DNA of 64,000 nucleotides, taken from contig OY969922.1 of assembly GCA_963704595.1 (NCBI GenBank), forward strand, positions 2,666,001 through 2,730,000, in the 5' to 3' direction. This DNA comes from Acuticoccus sp963704595 (GTDB taxonomy: Bacteria > Pseudomonadota > Alphaproteobacteria > Rhizobiales > Amorphaceae). Below the pieces are notes generated by a model, which saw nothing but the letters and a program-made list of their open reading frames with translations, made no database searches and had not been told where the DNA came from. A program made the position numbers and the translations under genes. Shown here in pieces: positions 59,430 through 64,000 of the stretch (its first letter is position 1; each line of letters opens with the position of its first letter).

Positions 59430-59605
59430 AGCCCCGATGCAAGTGTCAACGCAGCGCCGGACAACGCATGCGCTGTCCGAACCGTCCGTCTACCGCTCGA
59501 ACAAACGTGATTTCTCAAGCTGTGCGCATCGGCCCGTGGGATTTCTCGCACCGACGATGCGTCATCGCGGTTCTGATTGTTCGGTCAGGTGGTGGCCGGA
59601 GAGAA

Positions 59606-59680
59606 TGGCTGGGGGACGAGGATTCGAACCTCGACTAACGGAGTCAGAAGTCCGCTGTTCTACCATTAAACTATCCCCCA
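59606..59680 (-). tRNA. tRNA-Gln with an 8-base anticodon loop
   Basis: On the minus strand the cloverleaf is complete: 7-bp acceptor stem (TGGGGGA with TCCCCCA), D arm (GTTT/GAAC), T arm (CGAGG/CCTCG with loop TTCGAAT), discriminator G and encoded CCA. The U1-A72 pair and G73 fit tRNA-Gln. The anticodon stem is GCGGA with TCCGT, but the loop between them, CTTCTGAC, has eight bases, not seven. Dropping one T gives anticodon CUG; dropping the C gives UUG. Both are glutamine. Either one base is a sequence error, or the tRNA has an expanded loop. Confidence 0.9.
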
Positions 59681-59795
59681 ACGAGGGCTGGCTGCGGGCG
59701 GGCCGCTGCCGTGGCGCACCAGCGTCTTCGCGCTGCGGCCGAGCGGGGAAATGGCAGCTTGCCGCAGCCCCGTCAAGGCCCCGTCGCAACAAGCC

Positions 59796-60206
59796 TCACG
59801 CCGGAGCGGGTGCAGAAGCCCCCTTCAGCGGTGCCGGGGCGCTTCCCGGCCGCTCACGGCTGAGGCCGAGGGCTGCGAGTTCCGCCTCGTACTCTCCCCA
59901 GTTCTCGCCGCGCGAGGCGGCGAGCGTGTGGAGCGACGTCAGCGGATAGATCCCTGTGGAATGGCCGTCGTCGAAGGTGATGCGCACCGCGTAGCGCCCC
60001 ACCGGCGCCACCGCGTCGATTCGCACAGCCTTCTTGCCGCCGATCACCGTGCGCCTTCCGCCGTGCCCGGTTCGCTCGGCGGAAGGGGTGAACACCCGCA
60101 GATATTCTGCCGGAAGACGCTCCACCGCGCCGCCCGGATAATGCACGGCGAGCACGTCACGCGCCGGGTTGACCCGTAGTTCCTCCGGCCACCATGACTG
60201 ATCCAT
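59796..60206 (-). CDS. DUF971 domain protein (gamma-butyrobetaine hydroxylase-like N-terminal domain)
   Basis: A 136-residue protein. The segment W-P-E-E-L-R-V, L-A-V-H-Y-P-G-G-A-V-E-R-L-P-A-E-Y-L-R and V-G-R-Y-A-V-R-I-T-F-D-D-G-H-S-T-G-I-Y-P is the DUF971/GBBH-like_N signature, a small zinc- or iron-binding fold found alone or attached to hydroxylases. An Ala/Pro-rich tail ends it. It is divergent from moaA, and DUF971 genes often lie near mrp/apbC, which is 2.5 kb away here; a link to iron-sulfur metabolism is possible but inferred. Confidence 0.9.
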   Translation of the reverse strand: MDQSWWPEELRVNPARDVLAVHYPGGAVERLPAEYLRVFTPSAERTGHGGRRTVIGGKKAVRIDAVAPVGRYAVRITFDDGHSTGIYPLTSLHTLAASRGENWGEYEAELAALGLSRERPGSAPAPLKGASAPAPA

Positions 60207-60272
60207 CAAAAAACGCTCCGAATTGATTTGAGGGGCGTGGGAAATCCTGCTGCCAGGTGCCATATAGGTGTC

Positions 60273-61286
60273 ATGACATCTTCGAGCACGCGCCCCCTCG
60301 TCGACACCTTTGGCCGCACCGTATCCTACCTCAGGATTTCGGTGACCGACCGGTGCGACTTCCGCTGTGTCTACTGCATGTCGGAGCACATGTCGTTCCT
60401 TCCCAAGAAGGACCTCCTCACTCTCGAGGAGCTCGACCGTGTGGCCTCCGCCTTCGTCGAGCGCGGCACCACCAAGCTGCGCATCACCGGCGGCGAGCCC
60501 CTCGTCCGCCGCAACGTGATGAGCCTGTTCCGCGCCCTCTCGCGCCACCTTGAGAGCGGCGCGCTCAGGGAGCTGACCCTCACCACCAACGGCTCGCAGC
60601 TCGCAAAACACGCCGCCGAGCTCGCCGACATCGGCGTCCGCCGGGTCAACGTCTCGCTGGACACTCTGGACGCAGACACCTTCAAGCGGATCACCCGCTG
60701 GGGCGAGCTTTCGCGCGTGATGGAGGGCCTCAACGCCGCGAAGGCGGCCGGGCTCAAGGTCAAGATCAACATGGTCGCGCTCCAGAACGCCAACGCGCAC
60801 GAGATCGAGCCGATGCTGCGCTTCTGCCATGGCGAGGGCCACGACCTCACCCTGATCGAGACGATGCCCCTCGGCGAGATCGAGGAAGACCGGACCGACC
60901 AGTATCTTCCGCTCTCGGCCGTCCGCGCCGGCCTCGCCGAGCGCTACACGCTGACCGACCTTCCCGATTCCACCGGCGGCCCCGCCCGCTACGTCCGGGT
61001 CGAGGAGACCGGCGGCCGGGTCGGCTTCATCACCCCCCTCACCCACAATTTCTGCGAAAGCTGCAACCGGGTGCGCCTCAACTGCACCGGCACGCTATAC
61101 CTGTGCCTCGGCCAGGACCATGCGGTGGACCTGCGCGAACCGCTGCGCGCGTCCGAATCCAACGAGGCGCTGCACGCGGCCATCGACCAGGGCATGTTCA
61201 TCAAGCCCAAGGGCCACGACTTCGTCATCGAGCGGCGCGGCGCAGGCCCTGCCGTATCGCGCCACATGTCTTCCACCGGCGGCTGA
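60273..61286 (+). CDS. moaA: GTP 3',8-cyclase MoaA
   Basis: A 337-residue radical-SAM enzyme. The N-terminal cluster motif is C-D-F-R-C-V-Y-C, the C-terminal second cluster is in C-E-S-C-N-R-V-R-L-N-C, and the protein ends in the conserved Gly-Gly (S-S-T-G-G) required for catalysis. It converts GTP to 3',8-cyclo-7,8-dihydro-GTP in the first step of molybdenum cofactor synthesis. The ATG at 60273 gives the standard N terminus. No other moa gene is adjacent. Confidence 0.96.
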   Translation: MTSSSTRPLVDTFGRTVSYLRISVTDRCDFRCVYCMSEHMSFLPKKDLLTLEELDRVASAFVERGTTKLRITGGEPLVRRNVMSLFRALSRHLESGALRELTLTTNGSQLAKHAAELADIGVRRVNVSLDTLDADTFKRITRWGELSRVMEGLNAAKAAGLKVKINMVALQNANAHEIEPMLRFCHGEGHDLTLIETMPLGEIEEDRTDQYLPLSAVRAGLAERYTLTDLPDSTGGPARYVRVEETGGRVGFITPLTHNFCESCNRVRLNCTGTLYLCLGQDHAVDLREPLRASESNEALHAAIDQGMFIKPKGHDFVIERRGAGPAVSRHMSSTGG

Positions 61287-61440
61287 CCCGCCAGCTTCTC
61301 GGGCTCATTGCGGCGGGTTGAAACCCGCCGGCTTCGGGCCATTTTCCCGGCCGGTCGTCGCGCCGCTTCCGCCTCACCGCCTTTCCGGCCGGTCGAGGCA
61401 GCGCGCCGGCCGCCACCCGCAAAGCCCAGGAAACGTCCCG

Positions 61441-62742
61441 ATGCGCCGCGAACCTCTCTCCAAGGCTCCCGTCGCGGATGCGCCCTTCCCGACCTCGCCC
61501 TCCCCGATCGCGACCAGTCCGTCCGCCACGCACGCCCCGCGCGTGCCCATCGCAGCCGATGCGCCGATCTACCTTCTCATCCTGGTGTCGACCATCCAGC
61601 CGATGGCGCTCAACATGTACGTGCCGGCGATGGCCGCGATGCAGGGCGACCTGTCGACCACCGCCGCGCTGATCCAGGCGACGCTGTGGGCCTTCCTCGC
61701 CGCCACCGCCTTCGCACAGCTCGTCATCGGCCCTCTCAGCGACATCTACGGCCGCCGCCCTGTCCTCATCGGCGGCGCGCTGGTCTTCACCTTCGGCACG
61801 CTGGTGTGCATCGCGGCGCCCAACGTCGAGGTCCTGATCGCGGGCCGCATCATCCAGGGCGCAGGCGGCTGCGCAGGCCTTGCCCTGTCGCGCGCCATCA
61901 TCCGCGACATCCACGGCACCCGCACCTCCGCCTCCATGATCGGCTACGTGACGATGGGAATGGCGCTGGCGCCGCTGATCTCGCCGGCGATCGGCGGCTT
62001 CCTCTACGGGATCTCGTCGTGGCGGATGATCTTCGTCGTCATGGGGATCGCGGGCCTCGCGAGCCTCGTCCTCACCGTCGTGCGCCTGCGCGAAACGCAT
62101 CCGCCGAGCCCCCATCGCACCAATGTCTTCGCCAACTGGCTGCGGGAAGTTCGCGAACTCCTCGCGATCGGCGACTTCTGGCTGATCTCGGCGACGCTCG
62201 CCGCGCTCTCGGTCGCGTTCTTCGCCTTCATCGCGGGCGGCGCGTTCGTCGCCTCCGCGGTGTACGAACTCGATGCGCAGACCTACGGGCTCTATTTCAT
62301 CTTCATCGTCACCGGCTACGTCATCGGCAACTACTTCACCGGCCGCTATTCGGCACGGGTCGGCGTCGTGCCGATGATCCTGATCGGCAACACGATTGCC
62401 GTCATCGGCATCGCCGCCGCCATGGTGCTGGCGTGGGCCGAGGCGCCGCACCCGCTCGCCCTCTTCGCGCCGATGCTGGTGATGGGGATCGGCAACGGCT
62501 TCTCGCTGCCCAACTGCGTTGCGGGCTGCGTCAGCGTCCGGCCGGACCTTGCGGGGACGGCGGCGGGGGTTGCGGGCTTCTTCCAGATCGGATCGGGTGC
62601 GCTCGCCAGCGTCGGCGTCGGCCTCCTGATCGAGTTCGACGTGTTCCCCGCCTCGTCCTGGCCAGTGCTCCTGCCGATGGCGGCCGGCGCCGCGATCGCC
62701 CTCGTCCTGTCCTTCTGGCTGCGCCCCGCCCGCTTCTCCTGA
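61441..62742 (+). CDS. MFS transporter, Bcr/CflA drug-resistance type
   Basis: A 433-residue protein with 12 transmembrane segments after a Pro/Ser-rich N-terminal tail of about 40 residues. P-A-M-A-A-M-Q-G-D-L in the first loop and G-P-L-S-D-I-Y-G-R-R-P-V-L between helices 2 and 3 are the Bcr/CflA and MFS motif A signatures; R-I-I-Q-G-A-G-G-C-A-G is motif B. Likely a proton-driven exporter of small hydrophobic compounds. AGGAAA precedes the ATG. It converges on mrp with 7 bases between the stop codons, which both lie in a small inverted repeat. Confidence 0.92.
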   Translation: MRREPLSKAPVADAPFPTSPSPIATSPSATHAPRVPIAADAPIYLLILVSTIQPMALNMYVPAMAAMQGDLSTTAALIQATLWAFLAATAFAQLVIGPLSDIYGRRPVLIGGALVFTFGTLVCIAAPNVEVLIAGRIIQGAGGCAGLALSRAIIRDIHGTRTSASMIGYVTMGMALAPLISPAIGGFLYGISSWRMIFVVMGIAGLASLVLTVVRLRETHPPSPHRTNVFANWLREVRELLAIGDFWLISATLAALSVAFFAFIAGGAFVASAVYELDAQTYGLYFIFIVTGYVIGNYFTGRYSARVGVVPMILIGNTIAVIGIAAAMVLAWAEAPHPLALFAPMLVMGIGNGFSLPNCVAGCVSVRPDLAGTAAGVAGFFQIGSGALASVGVGLLIEFDVFPASSWPVLLPMAAGAAIALVLSFWLRPARFS

Positions 62743-62754
62743 GCGAGGCTCAGG
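62738..62754. terminator. Short inverted repeat covering the stop codons of the MFS and mrp genes
   Basis: The arms CCTGAGC (62738-62744) and GCTCAGG (62748-62754) are perfect reverse complements with a 3-base loop. Both stop codons are inside the arms. There is no T run, so terminator activity is uncertain. Confidence 0.3.
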
Positions 62755-63991
62755 CCTCGAACACGATCCTGGGGAACGGCTTGTCGTCCGCGCCTTCCAG
62801 AGCCGCCATCAGCCCCTCGGCGATGTGCCTGTAGGCGGCGCCAGCGCCGGTGTCCTCGAGCGCCACCGGCCGCCCGGCATCCGCGGCCTCGCGGATCGCG
62901 ATGGTGAGCGCGATGCCGCCGAGGAACGGCACGCCCGTCGCCGCAGCCTCCGCCTCGCCGCCGCCATGGCCGAAGATATCCGTCGCCTCGCCGCAGTGCG
63001 GGCAGACGAAGGTCGACATGTTCTCCACCATCCCGAGCAGCGGAATGTTGACGGTGCGGAACATCTGCGCCGCCTTGCGCACGTCGACCAGCGCGAGGTC
63101 CTGGGGCGTCGTCACGATCACCGCGCCGTCGAGCGGCGTCTGCTGAGCGAGCGAGAGCTGGATGTCGCCGGTGCCGGGCGGCATGTCGATGATGAGGCAG
63201 TCGAGCGGCCCCCAGCGGGTGTCGCGCAGGAGCTGGTTGAGCGCGCCCGTCACCATCGGCCCGCGCCACACCACGGGCTGCTCCGGCTTGATGAGGTAAC
63301 CGATCGACATCGCCCTGATCCCGAACCGCTCCACCGCGGCGAACCCCCCGGGCTCGGTCTGCGGCTTGTGGTCCGGCACCCCCATCAGCGTCGGAACCGA
63401 AGGACCGTAGATGTCGGCGTCGAGCAGGCCGACACGCCAGCCCATCGCCGCCAGCGCCACGGCAATGTTGAACGACACGGTGGACTTGCCGACCCCGCCC
63501 TTGCCGGACCCCACGGCGACGATCCGCGATATACCCTCGACCGGCCCGGTCCGCGCCGCACCACCCTTCGCCTGCGGCCCCGGCGCGCCCGGCCCGCGCC
63601 GCGGCCCTGCCGGCGCTGGCGCTGCTGCCTGTGCGGGTGGCTTCGCGTCGGCGTCGGCGCCGTCGCCGTCCGCACGGCCGACGCCGGCAAGCCGCTTCAC
63701 CTTGCCGAGGAGGCCCGCCTCGCGCCGCTCCGGTGCGGCCTCAGCGTCCTCCACCAGCGCCGCGAGGACACGGCTCACGCCCTCCAGCGCCTCCACCCTG
63801 CGCTGCGCCTCGGCGCGCACGGGCTCCATCGCCGCCCGCTCACCGGGCGCCACGGAAAGCGCGAAGGCGACGCGTCCGCCCTCGACCACCAGCGAGCGGA
63901 TGCGCGAGGCCGGCAGCGCAGCGCCACCCGGCAGTTCCACACTGGCCAGCGTCGCCTCGACCGCCGCCCGGTCCACCTGATCGCCAGCCAT
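62750..63991 (-). CDS. mrp: Iron-sulfur cluster carrier ATPase, Mrp/NBP35/ApbC
   Basis: A 413-residue protein. Residues 1 to about 90 resemble the MIP18/DUF59 domain, followed by an Ala/Pro/Gly-rich linker with K-R-L-A-G-V and then the ParA-like ATPase domain. Its deviant Walker A is G-S-G-K-G-G-V-G-K-S-T, with D-A-D-I-Y-G-P-S as the Walker A' segment and D-M-P-P-G-T-G-D as switch II. The cluster-binding C-P-H-C motif lies in V-C-P-H-C-G-E-A. Dimers carry a bridging [4Fe-4S] cluster and deliver it to target enzymes, possibly MoaA nearby. The ATG at 63991 is the natural start. Confidence 0.94.
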   Translation of the reverse strand: MAGDQVDRAAVEATLASVELPGGAALPASRIRSLVVEGGRVAFALSVAPGERAAMEPVRAEAQRRVEALEGVSRVLAALVEDAEAAPERREAGLLGKVKRLAGVGRADGDGADADAKPPAQAAAPAPAGPRRGPGAPGPQAKGGAARTGPVEGISRIVAVGSGKGGVGKSTVSFNIAVALAAMGWRVGLLDADIYGPSVPTLMGVPDHKPQTEPGGFAAVERFGIRAMSIGYLIKPEQPVVWRGPMVTGALNQLLRDTRWGPLDCLIIDMPPGTGDIQLSLAQQTPLDGAVIVTTPQDLALVDVRKAAQMFRTVNIPLLGMVENMSTFVCPHCGEATDIFGHGGGEAEAAATGVPFLGGIALTIAIREAADAGRPVALEDTGAGAAYRHIAEGLMAALEGADDKPFPRIVFEA

Positions 63992-64000
63992 AAGTTCCCT

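Overview
The window is a G+C-rich, densely coded stretch of a bacterial chromosome. Gene content points to an alphaproteobacterium, most likely of the Hyphomicrobiales/Rhizobiales type: single-chain small PurL, an adjacent bolA-grxD pair, a HisKA_2 histidine kinase with a single-domain receiver, TRAP and TAXI uptake proteins, a split pqiAABC locus, and a CCA-encoding tRNA-Gln starting T-G-G-G-G. The assignment is inference from gene content; no rRNA lies in the window. I saw no insertion sequence, prophage, integron or CRISPR array.

Layout. 1-2.6 kb (minus): end of an FAD oxidoreductase, a Rid-family protein, a PLP dehydratase and a sulfotransferase-like protein. 2.7-5.5 kb (plus): purL, bolA, grxD. 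5.6-9.4 kb (minus): receiver protein, membrane histidine kinase, and a YadG/YadH-type ABC exporter. 9.5-16.1 kb (plus): exported MsrA, Gfo/Idh/MocA dehydrogenase, CoxE-like VWA protein, a large exported orphan, alpha/beta hydrolase, DUF1294 protein. 16.3-22.9 kb: PfkB kinase (plus) facing a BMP-type nucleoside ABC importer and a 2-oxoglutarate/Fe(II) oxygenase (minus). 23-30.4 kb: GT61 glycosyltransferase, sulfotransferase, an orphan TAXI receptor and a 1353-residue PKD/RTX protein. 30.7-33.2 kb: large MscS-type channel. 33.2-40.9 kb: Asp/Glu-racemase-like enzyme divergent from a TRAP transporter followed by HyuA/HyuB, a probable uptake and ATP-dependent ring-opening pathway for a lactam or hydantoin. 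40.9-45.3 kb: small broken orphan, diguanylate cyclase, LysR regulator, ilvD. 45.35-48.9 kb (minus): pqiA-pqiA-pqiB-pqiC. 49.2-52.0 kb (plus): small protein, RimB-like retropepsin, RimK, AstE/AspA-like hydrolase, all tightly coupled. 52.1-57.7 kb: tex, aldo/keto reductase divergent from a LysR regulator, a DUF5996-GNAT fusion. 58-64 kb: small lipoprotein, LuxR regulator, tRNA-Gln, DUF971 protein, moaA, MFS exporter, mrp/apbC.

The most unusual property is not a gene family. Fifteen genes are out of frame as written, at about 31 sites, and every disruption I could resolve is a net one-base gain (a few are +2 or -1, which cannot be separated). Conserved sequence continues without loss on both sides, and the sites cluster heavily at 16.7-21.4 kb. 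The one tRNA also carries one base too many, in its anticodon loop. A systematic single-base insertion artefact in the assembly explains this best; genuine +1 frameshift biology is the alternative that raw reads would decide. Coordinates for broken genes span the reconstructed gene.
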